This document shows positions 8,488 to 16,384 of a DNA stretch of 64,000 nucleotides, piece by piece. The position numbers were made by a program, and so were the translations under genes. The stretch comes from JBFAPK01 sp040676675 (GTDB lineage Bacteria; Actinomycetota; Actinomycetes; Mycobacteriales; Micromonosporaceae). The notes under the pieces were generated by a model. That model searched no databases and was not told the DNA's origin. It saw only the letters and a list, made by a program, of their open reading frames with translations. The stretch is from positions 62,001-126,000 of the forward strand of contig NZ_JBFAPK010000013.1 in assembly GCF_040676675.1 (NCBI RefSeq). Reading direction: 5' to 3'. Position 1 is the stretch's first letter. Every line of letters begins with the position of its first letter.

Positions 8488-9648
8488 GTGCGGATCGGCA
8501 TCGTCTGCCCGTACTCGTTCGACGTACCGGGCGGGGTGCAGAACCACGTGCTGGACCTCGCCGAGGCGCTGATCGGCCTCGGGCACGAGGTGAGCGTGCT
8601 CGCTCCGGCCGACGAGGACGCCCCGCTCCCGCCGTACGTGGTCCCGGCCGGCCGGTCGGTGCCGTTCCCGTACAACGGGTCGGTCGCCCGCATCACCTTC
8701 GGCCCGGTCTCCACCGCCCGGGTACGCCGCTGGCTGGCCCGGGGCGAGTTCGACGTGCTGCACGTGCACGAGCCGTTCGTGCTGAGCGTCTCGCTGCTGG
8801 CGGTGCTCAGCGCGCGGGGACCGGTGGTGGCCACCTTCCACACCGCGATGACCCGCTCCCGGGCGCTCGCCGCCGCCCAGGGCATCCTCCAGCTGGTGCT
8901 GGAACGGATCACGGCGCGGATCGCGGTCAGCGCCTCGGCCCGCAAGGTCCAGGTCGAGCACCTGGACGGGGGAGCGGTGGAGATCCCGAACGGGGTCGCG
9001 GTGGCGAAGTTCGCCGACGCCGTACCGCTGCCCGGCTGGCCCGGTACCTGCACCACCGGGCAGGGCGGGACGATCGGCTTCCTCGGCCGCTTCACCGAGC
9101 CGCGCAAGGGGTTCGCCGTGCTGCGCGAGGCGTTCGTGGCGCTCGCGCCGCATCGGCCGGGGCTGCGGCTGCTGGTCGCGGGTCCGGGCGAGGCGGAGGA
9201 GCTCTACGAGGACGTGCCGGCCGAGCTGCACTCGCGGATCACGTTCCTCGGCAAGGTCTCCGAGGAGGACAAGGCGCGGATGCTGCGCAGCGTGGACCTC
9301 TACGTCGCGCCGAACACCGGCGGCGAGTCGTTCGGGATGATCCTCACCGAGGCGATGGCGGCCGGTACCACGGTCGTGGCCAGCGACCTCGACGCGTTCC
9401 GCCGGGTGCTCGACGGCGGCCGCGCCGGCGAGCTCTTCCCCACCGGCGACGCGGTGGCGCTGCGCCGGGTCCTCGCCGGGCTGCTGGACGACCCGGACCG
9501 CCGCGCCGAGCTGGCGGCGTGCGGCCGGCAGGTGGTGGCGGGCTTCGACTGGCCGGTGGTGGCCCGCCGGGTCCTGGAGGTGTACGCCACCGCGATCGAG
9601 GCCACCGACGGCCGGGTCCTCGACGAGGAGTGGGTCGAACCGCGCTGA
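8488..9648 (+). CDS. pimA: phosphatidylinositol alpha-mannosyltransferase
   Basis: A GT4-family GT-B glycosyltransferase (386 residues) that transfers mannose from GDP-mannose to phosphatidylinositol. The N-terminal GGVQNHVLDLAEAL loop and the C-terminal nucleotide-sugar motif ESFGMILTEAMAAG (EX7E) are both intact. GTG 8488 follows GGGGGAGGG by about 6 bases; the frame stays open upstream but only as antisense of the acyltransferase gene. It is the third gene of the pgsA-acyltransferase-pimA cluster, so PimA is favoured over a generic glycosyltransferase. Confidence 0.92.
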   Translation: MRIGIVCPYSFDVPGGVQNHVLDLAEALIGLGHEVSVLAPADEDAPLPPYVVPAGRSVPFPYNGSVARITFGPVSTARVRRWLARGEFDVLHVHEPFVLSVSLLAVLSARGPVVATFHTAMTRSRALAAAQGILQLVLERITARIAVSASARKVQVEHLDGGAVEIPNGVAVAKFADAVPLPGWPGTCTTGQGGTIGFLGRFTEPRKGFAVLREAFVALAPHRPGLRLLVAGPGEAEELYEDVPAELHSRITFLGKVSEEDKARMLRSVDLYVAPNTGGESFGMILTEAMAAGTTVVASDLDAFRRVLDGGRAGELFPTGDAVALRRVLAGLLDDPDRRAELAACGRQVVAGFDWPVVARRVLEVYATAIEATDGRVLDEEWVEPR

Positions 9649-9705
9649 GCTGGGCCGGGGCGCCGGGAGCGCGCCGCGCCCCGGGCGGCGGAAAGGGGGC
9701 GACAC

Positions 9706-9711
9706 TACGAT
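9706..9711 (+). promoter_or_regulatory. -10 box of a probable leaderless transcript
   Basis: TACGAT ends 7 bases before ATG 9719. There is no Shine-Dalgarno before 9719, and the alternative ATG at 9710 overlaps this hexamer. The spacing matches other leaderless-type starts in the window and decides the start. Confidence 0.45.
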
Positions 9712-9718
9712 GCCGGAC

Positions 9719-10213
9719 ATGCGGTGGGTGGTGGCGGTACTGGCCGGAGTGGTCCTGGTGTCGGCGTACCTGGTGTGGACGGCGGCCCGGGTGGAGCGGT
9801 TGCACTCGCGGGTCGCCGCGGCGGCGCGGGCTCTCGACGCGCACCTGCTGCGGCGCGCGGCCGCCGCGGCGGTACTGGCGGAGGAGCGGTACGCCACCGA
9901 GCTGTACGCGGCGGCCCGCATCGCGCTGGACGCCGGACCCGAGGAGCGGGAGGCGGCGGAGAACGACCTGACCCGGCAGCTGCGGAACATGCCGCTGGCC
10001 GCCGACGACCCGGCGGTCGAGCCGGTGGTAGCCGCCAGTCGCCGGCTGGCGCTGGCCCGCCAGGTCCATACCGACCTGGTGCGGGACGCGCTTTCCGCGC
10101 GCCGACGCCCGATCGTCCGGTTGTTCCGGATGGCACGCAAGCACGAGCGTCCGCGCTACTTCGACGTCGACGACCCGACCCTGATCACCCAGCCCGACCT
10201 GCCGGTCGGCTGA
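9719..10213 (+). CDS. membrane-anchored helical protein, LemA-like layout
   Basis: The 164-residue product has one N-terminal transmembrane segment (about 3-21, VVAVLAGVVLVSAYLVW). An Ala/Arg/Glu-rich helical region that could form coiled coils follows, then a basic C-terminal tail ending near YFDVDDPTLITQPDLPVG. The single anchor plus long helical domain recalls LemA-family proteins, but I do not recognise it firmly. It sits between pimA and pdxS, where mycobacteria carry a membrane Nudix-type gene; no Nudix box is present here. Start chosen by the -10 box at 9706. Confidence 0.6.
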   Translation: MRWVVAVLAGVVLVSAYLVWTAARVERLHSRVAAAARALDAHLLRRAAAAAVLAEERYATELYAAARIALDAGPEEREAAENDLTRQLRNMPLAADDPAVEPVVAASRRLALARQVHTDLVRDALSARRRPIVRLFRMARKHERPRYFDVDDPTLITQPDLPVG

Positions 10214-10532
10214 CGACCCCCGCCCCGCCCCAGCCGACCCCGGCTCGGCGCGACACCGGCCGGCACCGGCCCGGCGCGACCCCGGCCCGCTCCGGCCGGC
10301 ACCGGCCCGGCGTGACCCCGGCGACGGGGAATGGCCGGCCGGGGCGCGTTGCTGTACCCCCGAGGCGACCGCCGCGGTCCGCCGGCACCGGCAGCGTCCC
10401 TCCCGCCCGCCCTGCGGGTGACGGTCGCCACAGGGCAGGCCACCGGGGGGTCGATTGGCTGTCGGAGCCGTCCCGGATCCGGCGGTAGCATCGTGAGGAA
10501 CCCTTTTCACCGCCTTTGAGGAGCGATAACTC
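10214..10532. repeat. intergenic region before pdxS with a 36-bp tandem repeat
   Basis: Two near-identical 36-bp units (10256-10291 and 10292-10327, both starting CCGGCCGGCACCGGCCCGG) follow the stop of the membrane-protein gene. Further downstream, TAGCAT at 10486-10491 is a plausible -10 box for pdxS, giving a leader of about 35 bases. No gene is credible in this 319-base stretch. Confidence 0.6.
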
Positions 10533-11486
10533 GTGTCCGAGTCCGCCACCCAGTCCGGTCCGGTCCAGCCGGCCGGGGATGCCGAGCAGTCCCTCACCGC
10601 CACGCCGGTCGTCGGTACGTCCCGGGTGAAGCGGGGCATGGCCGACATGCTCAAGGGCGGTGTGATCATGGACGTGGTCACCCCGGAGCAGGCGAAGATC
10701 GCCGAGGACGCGGGCGCCGTCGCCGTCATGGCGCTGGAGCGGGTACCGGCCGACATCCGCGCCCAGGGCGGGGTCTCCCGGATGAGCGACCCCGACATGA
10801 TCGACGGGATCATCAACGCGGTCTCCATCCCGGTCATGGCCAAGGCGCGCATCGGCCACTTCGTCGAGGCGCAGATCCTCCAGGCGCTCGGCGTCGACTA
10901 CGTCGACGAGTCCGAGGTGCTCACCCCGGCCGACTACGCCAACCACATCGACAAGTGGGCGTTCACCGTCCCCTTCGTCTGCGGTGCCACCAACCTCGGC
11001 GAGGCGCTGCGCCGGATCACCGAGGGCGCCGCGATGATCCGCTCCAAGGGCGAGGCGGGCACCGGCGACGTCTCGAACGCCACCACCCACATGCGCAAGA
11101 TCCGCGACGAGATCCGCCGCCTCAGCTCGCTCCCCGCCGACGAGCTGTACGTGGCGGCGAAGGAGCTGCAGGCCCCGTACGAGCTGGTCCGCGAGGTGGC
11201 CGAGACCGGCAAGCTGCCGGTGGTGCTCTTCACCGCGGGTGGCATCGCCACCCCGGCCGACGCGGCCATGATGATGCAGCTCGGCGCGGAGGGCGTCTTC
11301 GTCGGCTCCGGGATCTTCAAGTCCGGCAACCCGGCCCAGCGGGCCGCGGCGATCGTGAAGGCGACCACCTTCTACGACGACCCGGACGTGCTGGCCAAGG
11401 TCTCCCGTGGCCTGGGCGAGGCGATGGTCGGCCTCAACGTGGACGAGATCCCCGTTCCGCACCGGCTCGCCGAGCGGGGCTGGTGA
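10533..11486 (+). CDS. pdxS: pyridoxal 5'-phosphate synthase, lyase subunit
   Basis: PdxS builds PLP from ribose-5-phosphate, glyceraldehyde-3-phosphate and ammonia supplied by PdxT. The 317-residue TIM-barrel protein has the active-site lysines in PVMAKARIGH and RSKGEAGTGDV, and the C-terminal phosphate-binding strand GGIATPADAAMMMQLGAEG. GTG 10533 is preceded by GAGGAG (10518-10523, 9-base gap). The 30-residue N-terminal extension before VKRGMADML is usual in actinobacteria. The stop overlaps a possible GTG of pdxT (GTGA), so the two subunits are translationally coupled or nearly so. Confidence 0.97.
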   Translation: MSESATQSGPVQPAGDAEQSLTATPVVGTSRVKRGMADMLKGGVIMDVVTPEQAKIAEDAGAVAVMALERVPADIRAQGGVSRMSDPDMIDGIINAVSIPVMAKARIGHFVEAQILQALGVDYVDESEVLTPADYANHIDKWAFTVPFVCGATNLGEALRRITEGAAMIRSKGEAGTGDVSNATTHMRKIRDEIRRLSSLPADELYVAAKELQAPYELVREVAETGKLPVVLFTAGGIATPADAAMMMQLGAEGVFVGSGIFKSGNPAQRAAAIVKATTFYDDPDVLAKVSRGLGEAMVGLNVDEIPVPHRLAERGW

Positions 11487-11494
11487 CCGGGCCG

Positions 11495-12112
11495 ATGACC
11501 ACTGGCGTGGCTGAGCCGGTCGTCGGCGTGCTCGCGCTCCAGGGTGACGTGCGCGAGCACGTACGCGCGCTGACGGGTTCCGGCGCGCGGGCCCGGGGCG
11601 TACGGCGACCCGAGGAACTGGAGGAGGTCGACGGCCTGGTGATCCCGGGCGGCGAGTCGACCACGATGAGCAAGCTCGCCGACGAGTTCGGCCTGCTGGA
11701 GCCGATCCGCAAGCGGATCGCGGGCGGGATGCCGGCCTACGGCTCCTGCGCCGGCATGATCATGCTGGCCACCGAGGTCCTGGACGGACGTCCCGACCAG
11801 CGCGGCTTCGACGGGATCGAGATGACCGTGCGACGCAACGCGTTCGGCCGGCAGGTCGACTCGTTCGAGGCGCCGGTCGAGATCGACGGTCTTCCCGGGC
11901 CCCGGTTCCACGCGGTCTTCATCCGGGCCCCCTGGGTGGAGCGGGTGGGCGACGAGGTCCAGGTGCTCGGGCGGGTCACCGACGGACCGGCCGCCGACCG
12001 GATCGTCGCGGTACGGCAGGGCAACCTGCTCGCCACCTCGTTCCACCCGGAGCTGACCGGTGACCTCCGGGTGCACCGGTACTTCGTCGACCTGGTACGC
12101 AACGCCGGCTGA
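11495..12112 (+). CDS. pdxT: pyridoxal 5'-phosphate synthase, glutaminase subunit
   Basis: PdxT is a class I glutamine amidotransferase that releases ammonia and channels it to PdxS. The oxyanion motif GGESTTMSKL, nucleophile Cys in YGSCAGMIML and the His-Glu pair in FHPELTGD are all present. The start is ambiguous: ATG 11495 gives MTTGVAEPVVGVLALQGDVR (205 residues), while GTG 11483 overlaps the pdxS stop and adds four residues. Neither has a good Shine-Dalgarno, consistent with coupling to pdxS. A terminator hairpin follows 6 bases after the stop. Confidence 0.95.
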   Translation: MTTGVAEPVVGVLALQGDVREHVRALTGSGARARGVRRPEELEEVDGLVIPGGESTTMSKLADEFGLLEPIRKRIAGGMPAYGSCAGMIMLATEVLDGRPDQRGFDGIEMTVRRNAFGRQVDSFEAPVEIDGLPGPRFHAVFIRAPWVERVGDEVQVLGRVTDGPAADRIVAVRQGNLLATSFHPELTGDLRVHRYFVDLVRNAG

Positions 12113-12118
12113 CCGCCC

Positions 12119-12136
12119 GGCCCCCGGAAGGGGGCC
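12119..12136 (+). terminator. rho-independent-type hairpin after pdxT
   Basis: A 7-bp stem GGCCCCC/GGGGGCC with loop GGAA lies 6 bases after the pdxT stop. There is no U-tract, which is common in high-GC actinobacteria. Confidence 0.7.
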
Positions 12137-12177
12137 GGCGGCCTGCCGGCTATCGACCCCGGTGACATGATTGCCCG

Positions 12178-12546
12178 ATGTCTTCTGCTGCCGTGGAGCT
12201 GTCGCGCGTGCTGTCGGCCGCCGGGGAGCGCGGCGAGGCCGAGCGGGTCCTGCGGCAACAGCGGCGACACCTCGGAGGAGAGTCTCGTCCTCACCGATCC
12301 GGCCCAGCTGCGCCGGGCGCTGGACGAGATGCTCGGCGACGACGAGGCCCCGATCGAGTCCGCGCGGCTGGAGGTGTTCCAGGGGGTGAGCTGGCGACGA
12401 GTCTCGATCTGGAGATCGACGCCGACGCGTGGGCCTCGGCGCGGGTGCCGATCCCGGACCTGTCGGAGCCGAGGTTGCCGCTCGGCCATCCGGTGCGGGT
12501 GGCCGGACGGACGTACCACCACGGATACAATCTGATCTTGCCGTAG
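12178..12546 (+). pseudogene. small frameshifted gene (or two sequencing indels), function unknown
   Basis: Three consecutive segments read well but in two frames. Residues from ATG 12178 (MSSAAVELSRVLSAAGERGE) run to about 12265. DTSEESLVLTDPAQLRRALD... is read in the next frame from about 12266 to 12385. From about 12388 the first frame gives ATSLDLEIDADAWASARVP and ends RTYHHGYNLILP at TAG 12546. One extra base near 12265 and one missing base in the GGGGG run near 12384 would restore a single protein of about 122 residues. I do not recognise the family. It is either a decaying gene or assembly error; homopolymer faults elsewhere make error plausible. Confidence 0.5.
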
Positions 12547-12952
12547 CGGTGGCCCGGCGGACCGGCCCCCGGGGCGTTTCGGCTGGTCCCGACCCCTCCG
12601 CCGGCCGCCGGAGGGAATATCCCGACCGCCTGCGGCCTTGGCTCTTCCGAGGCCGGGACCGGCGCCGCGGGTCGTCGTGACGATCGTGGGACCACCCAGA
12701 CAATATGATCTCGCGGTAATCGCCGTTCGTATCCGCCGCCGCTGGTTCGCGGCGCGGGTCGGTACCGGCATGTGACACCGATCGGGGTAGCGTCGGTAGG
12801 ATTGCCGCTGTTCCGTGGGGTAACCCCAACGCCGCGGCCTCCGTCCAGAGCCGACCGTCGATCTCGCGTACGCCGGTCCGCCATGGCGGCGGGCGTGGGG
12901 GCGGCGCGGTACGCAGTCGACGCCATACGGCGGGTAGCAATGGAGGTTGTAG
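12547..12952. other. intergenic region upstream of yebC
   Basis: About 400 bases without a credible gene. Possible -10 hexamers are TATGAT (12704-12709) and TAGGAT (12797-12802, with TGTGAC 20 bases before it). TAGCAA lies about 15 bases before the yebC Shine-Dalgarno. None has a well-spaced -35, so the yebC promoter is not settled. Confidence 0.4.
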
Positions 12953-13702
12953 ATGTCCGGCCACTCAAAGTGGGCGACGACCAAGCACAAGAAGGCGGTC
13001 ATCGACGCCAAGCGCGGCAAGATGTTCGCCAAGCTGATCAAGAACGTCGAGGTGGCGGCCCGTACCGGCGGCGGCGACCCGGCCGGTAACCCGACCCTCT
13101 ACGACGCCATCCAGAAGGCGAAGAAGAACTCGGTACCGAACGACAACATCGACCGCGCGGTCAAGCGCGGCTCCGGCCTGGAGGCCGGCGGCGCGGACTG
13201 GCAGACGGTGATGTACGAGGGCTACGGCCCGAACGGCGTGGCGCTGCTGATCGAGTGCCTGACCGACAACCGGAACCGCGCGGCGACCGAGGTACGTACC
13301 GCGCTGACCCGCAACGGCGGCTCGCTGGCGGACGCGGGCTCGGTGTCGTACCTCTTCTCCCGCAAGGGCGTCGTGATCGTGCCGAAGGCCGGGCTCTCCG
13401 AGGACGACGTGCTCCTGGCCGTGCTGGACGCCGGCGCGGAGGAGGTCAACGACCTCGGCGAGGCGTACGAGGTGGTCTCCGAGCCGGCCGACCTGATCCC
13501 GGTGCGTACCGCACTGCAGGACGCCGGCATCGAGTACGAGTCGGCCGAGTCCTCCCTGGTGCCGAGCGTCAACGTGCCGCTCGACGAGGAGGGCGCGCGC
13601 AAGATCTTCAAGCTGATCGACGTGCTGGAGGACTGCGACGACGTGCAGAACGTCTACGCGAACTTCGACGTCTCCGACGAGGTCATGGCCGCCGTCGGCT
13701 GA
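12953..13702 (+). CDS. yebC: YebC/PmpR (TACO1) family protein
   Basis: The 249-residue product starts MSGHSKWATTKHKK, the family signature, and has the three-domain length typical of bacterial YebC proteins. Members were first described as transcription regulators; more recent work links the family to relieving ribosome stalling at proline stretches. The ATG at 12953 follows GGAGG by 6 bases. In mycobacteria the ruvCAB genes follow soon after, but here about 21 kb of accessory genes intervene before ruvC at 35.2 kb. Confidence 0.95.
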   Translation: MSGHSKWATTKHKKAVIDAKRGKMFAKLIKNVEVAARTGGGDPAGNPTLYDAIQKAKKNSVPNDNIDRAVKRGSGLEAGGADWQTVMYEGYGPNGVALLIECLTDNRNRAATEVRTALTRNGGSLADAGSVSYLFSRKGVVIVPKAGLSEDDVLLAVLDAGAEEVNDLGEAYEVVSEPADLIPVRTALQDAGIEYESAESSLVPSVNVPLDEEGARKIFKLIDVLEDCDDVQNVYANFDVSDEVMAAVG

Positions 13703-13838
13703 CCTCGGTCCCGGGCGCCGTCGAGCCGGTCACGCGGCTCGGCGGCGCGTTTCCATGTCCGGGCCGGTGCCTGGTGTCCCCGGGTCCGGTGGCGCCGCGC
13801 TGGCGCCGCGCCGCGTCCGGCCGGTCCGGCCGCGGCGG

Positions 13839-14240
13839 TCAGTCGCGGCTCGTCCGCTCCGCGATGGCCGGCAGGGCGCGCGAGAACGAGGCGAGGCTCT
13901 TGTACGGCTCGCCGTCCAGGACCCGGGCGGCCAGTCCGAACGGAAACCCGGTCACGCCGAGCGCCGAGACGGCCGGCACGCCGGGTGCCCGCTCGTGCTC
14001 GATCCACTCGCCGCCGTGGGCCCGGATCGTCACCTCGCCGGTGTAGGCGCCGATCAGCTGCCACCACAGGTCGCGGCGCTCGCCCACGAGCGGCCCGTCG
14101 GCGAGTAGTTCGGCGCAGATCTCGTCGAGCGTCGACAGGCTCTCCGGCGACCAGTCGAGTCGACGGCTGAACTGCCGGGAGACCAGGTCCACGCACTCGT
14201 CCGCGAGCGCGCGCAGGTACGTCGCGTCGGGTGGGCTCAT
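13839..14240 (-). CDS. hypothetical protein, possibly DUF3806-like
   Basis: A 133-residue soluble protein (from ATG 14240; GTG 14258 would add six residues). A central stretch with conserved-looking aromatics and glycines (LWWQLIGAYTGEVTIRAHG, then W-I-E-H) resembles DUF3806 proteins, which have no assigned function. That assignment is by eye only. It is transcribed divergently from a lipoprotein gene, and the 164 bases between them hold a degenerate repeat array. The 136-base gap to yebC shows no clear terminator. Confidence 0.6.
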   Translation of the reverse strand: MSPPDATYLRALADECVDLVSRQFSRRLDWSPESLSTLDEICAELLADGPLVGERRDLWWQLIGAYTGEVTIRAHGGEWIEHERAPGVPAVSALGVTGFPFGLAARVLDGEPYKSLASFSRALPAIAERTSRD

Positions 14241-14274
14241 GGCCGTCGATCCTGACACGGGTTCGCTCCGCCGA

Positions 14275-14375
14275 CGATCGAGTTTGTGGCCCCCCCGGGT
14301 CCGCCGATCATGGAGTTGTGGCCGGCCGGTTCGCCGGTGTCGATGGGGTTTGTTCCGGCCAGAACTCCATGATCA
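14275..14375. repeat. degenerate repeat array with a 20-bp inverted pair, family B
   Basis: A unit close to CGATCATGGAGTTGTGGC occurs in direct orientation at 14275, 14305 and 14341 (first and third degenerate) and inverted at 14355-14374. The pair 14306-14325 and 14355-14374 are 20-bp arms with one mismatch around a 29-base loop. The array lies in the divergent gap between two genes, and its right arm reaches the -35 region of the lipoprotein gene. Confidence 0.75.
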
Positions 14376-14390
14376 ACACGTGGCCGGGCC

Positions 14391-14396
14391 TAGCAT
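14391..14396 (+). promoter_or_regulatory. -10 box of a probable leaderless lipoprotein transcript
   Basis: TAGCAT lies 8 bases before the GTG start at 14405, with no room for a ribosome binding site. The expected transcription start therefore falls on or next to the start codon. Confidence 0.45.
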
Positions 14397-14404
14397 CACG
14401 AATT

Positions 14405-15577
14405 GTGAGCAGGGGTGACCGGATCGGCGTCGCGCTCGTAGCGCTGCTGCTCTGCGCGGTCGCCGGCTGTACCGGAGGTCGGAAGCCGGCCGCCGCGCTG
14501 CGCGAGTCCCGCTCGCCGCTGCCGGCCGGTCCCGCCCTGCTGCCCGGGATGCCGGCGTACCCGTCCCGCGCCGACGTCTACGCGGCGGCCGGTCCCGACA
14601 TGCTCAGCCCGGCCGTGCGCGGCGACAGGCCGCTGGTCTACGTGCCGAACACCAAGGGCGACGACGTCTGGGTGATCGACCCGGCCACCCGCAAGGTGGT
14701 GGACAAGTTCCCCGGCGGGCCGGAACCGCAGCACGTGGTCCCCTCGTACGACCTGCGCACGCTGTACGTCGCCTCCAGCAAGATCCCCACCGGGGGAGTG
14801 ATCCCGATCGACCCGCGTACCGGCAAGCCGGGCGCCTTCCGCAACCTTGAGGACGTCTACAACCTCTACTTCACCCCGGACGGGCGCGAGGCGATCGTGG
14901 TTGCCGAGGCGTACCAGCGGTTGGACTTCTACGACGCGCGGACCTGGCGCAAGACCCGCTCCGCGCGCTTCCCCGAGTGCACCGGCATCAACCACATGGA
15001 CTACTCGGTCGACGGCAAGACGATGCTGTTCAGCTGCGAGTTCGCCAACCGGATGCTGGTGCTGGACACCGCGTCCGCCCGCAAGCTGCGACAGTTCGAC
15101 CTGACCGTGGTGCGCGACGGCATGCCCCAGGACACCCGGCTCACCCCGGACGGGCGGCACTTCCTGGTGGCGGACATGCACGCCCACGGCGTCTACGTCT
15201 TCGACGGCGCGGCGACCCGGCAGACCGGCTTCATCCCGACCGGTCGGGGCGCGCACGGGATCTACTTCAGCCGCGACGGCCGCTCCGGGTACGTCACCAA
15301 CCGGGACGAGGGCAGCATCACCGTGCTCGACCTGGCCACGCTCAAGCCGACGGCCACCTGGCGGATCCCCGGCGGCGGCAGCCCGGACATGGGCGGGCTC
15401 TCCGCCGACGGTCGTGAACTCTGGCTCTCCGGCCGCTACCACAACGAGGTGTACGTGCTGAGCACCGCGGACGGGAGGCTGCTGGCCCGCATCCCGGCCG
15501 GCAACGGCCCGCACGGGCTGACCATCTGGCCGCAGCCCGGCCGGTACTCGCTGGGCCACACCGGCAACATCCGCTGA
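14405..15577 (+). CDS. secreted beta-propeller lipoprotein (YVTN/NHL-like repeats)
   Basis: The 390-residue product starts with a lipoprotein signal (GVALVALLLCAVAGC, lipobox AVAGC), so it is anchored on the outer face of the membrane. Repeated units such as LVYVPNTKGDDVWVIDPATR, LYFTPDGREAIVVAE and GIYFSRDGRSGYVTNRDEG are typical blades of a seven-bladed propeller of the YVTN class. Such proteins serve as binding or scaffold modules; no catalytic residues are recognised. The start is GTG 14405, set by the -10 box at 14391; the upstream extension of the frame is non-coding. A MarR-MFS operon follows in the same direction. Confidence 0.8.
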   Translation: MSRGDRIGVALVALLLCAVAGCTGGRKPAAALRESRSPLPAGPALLPGMPAYPSRADVYAAAGPDMLSPAVRGDRPLVYVPNTKGDDVWVIDPATRKVVDKFPGGPEPQHVVPSYDLRTLYVASSKIPTGGVIPIDPRTGKPGAFRNLEDVYNLYFTPDGREAIVVAEAYQRLDFYDARTWRKTRSARFPECTGINHMDYSVDGKTMLFSCEFANRMLVLDTASARKLRQFDLTVVRDGMPQDTRLTPDGRHFLVADMHAHGVYVFDGAATRQTGFIPTGRGAHGIYFSRDGRSGYVTNRDEGSITVLDLATLKPTATWRIPGGGSPDMGGLSADGRELWLSGRYHNEVYVLSTADGRLLARIPAGNGPHGLTIWPQPGRYSLGHTGNIR

Positions 15578-15674
15578 CCGGGCCCGCGCCGCCCGGGCGC
15601 CCGAGCGGCTGGCTGGCCGGCCGTCGCGACGCGCGTCGATCCCCGCGACCCGACTGTGTCGCAAACCATAAGCC

Positions 15675-15698
15675 GCTTCTATAAGCAGCTGATATAAC
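15675..15698 (+). promoter_or_regulatory. MarR gene promoter with a small inverted repeat
   Basis: TATAAC at 15693-15698 lies 7 bases before the GTG at 15706, in an unusually AT-rich patch. An inverted repeat GCTT-N4-AAGC at 15675-15686 sits where a -35 would be and could be part of an autoregulatory site. Confidence 0.35.
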
Positions 15699-15705
15699 TG
15701 ACCGA

Positions 15706-16284
15706 GTGGAATCTGGATCTTGGTCGGCCGAGGCGGAGGTCGTGGCCGGCGGTGCCGCTGACGACAGCGGAACCGGCGCCGTCGACGACACCGGAACCGA
15801 CGCCGCCGGTGACGCCGGAAGCGGCGCGGGCGGCGGCGGGACCGACGCCGACGTCGTCCGGCTGGCGACGGCCGTGGAGCGCTTCACCCGGGTACTGCGG
15901 CGGCTGACCGCCCCCGACGGGATGAGCCTCACCACGGTCGCCACGCTCGTCCGCCTGGATGACCTGGGCCCGCACCGCCTCTCCGAGCTGGCGGCGGCGG
16001 AGGGGGTGACCCAGCCGGGCATGACCCAGCTGGTCTCCCGGCTGGAGCGCGAGGGGTTGGCGCAGCGTCGCGGCGACCCCGCGGACGGGCGGGTCGTGGT
16101 CGTCGAGATCACCGCGGCGGGCCGCGAGTCGATCCTCCGCCGGCGCCGGGAGCGCGCCGGGAAGCTCTCCGGGCTCCTGGCCGACCTGCCCGCCGAGGAC
16201 CGGGCGGCGATCACCCGGTCGCTGGAGGTCCTGGACCGGCTCGCCGGAAGGCTCTCCGGGCCGCCCGCCGGTTCCGCCGGCTAG
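15706..16284 (+). CDS. MarR-family transcriptional regulator
   Basis: A 192-residue protein. The first 45 residues are an acidic Gly/Asp/Ala-rich tail without structure. The rest is a winged helix dimer of MarR type, with recognition region LSELAAAEGVTQPGMTQLVS and wing QRRGDPADGRVVVVEIT. MarR repressors usually respond to small aromatic ligands and control an adjacent exporter. The next gene, 100 bases downstream, is a 14-TM MFS exporter, so it is the likely target. A perfect 17-bp palindrome lies just before that exporter. GTG 15706 has no Shine-Dalgarno and looks leaderless. Confidence 0.88.
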   Translation: MESGSWSAEAEVVAGGAADDSGTGAVDDTGTDAAGDAGSGAGGGGTDADVVRLATAVERFTRVLRRLTAPDGMSLTTVATLVRLDDLGPHRLSELAAAEGVTQPGMTQLVSRLEREGLAQRRGDPADGRVVVVEITAAGRESILRRRRERAGKLSGLLADLPAEDRAAITRSLEVLDRLAGRLSGPPAGSAG

Positions 16285-16348
16285 TTGGGGCGCGCCGCGC
16301 CGTCCGGTCGGGTGATTCCGCCGCCGGGCCGGGCGTGGGCGCCGTGAG

Positions 16349-16365
16349 CGAGGCGTCACGCCTCG
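16349..16365. promoter_or_regulatory. candidate MarR operator before the MFS exporter
   Basis: CGAGGCGTCACGCCTCG is a perfect palindrome with 8-bp arms and one central base, 19 bases before the exporter start and 64 bases after the MarR stop. Its size and position fit a MarR binding site. A hairpin role in the mRNA is the alternative. Confidence 0.5.
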
Positions 16366-16384
16366 AACGAGGGAATGGGACGTA

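Noticed and set aside
10256..10327. Transcription terminator in the 36-bp repeat before pdxS
   Set aside because: The units are direct, not inverted, and no stable single hairpin stands out.
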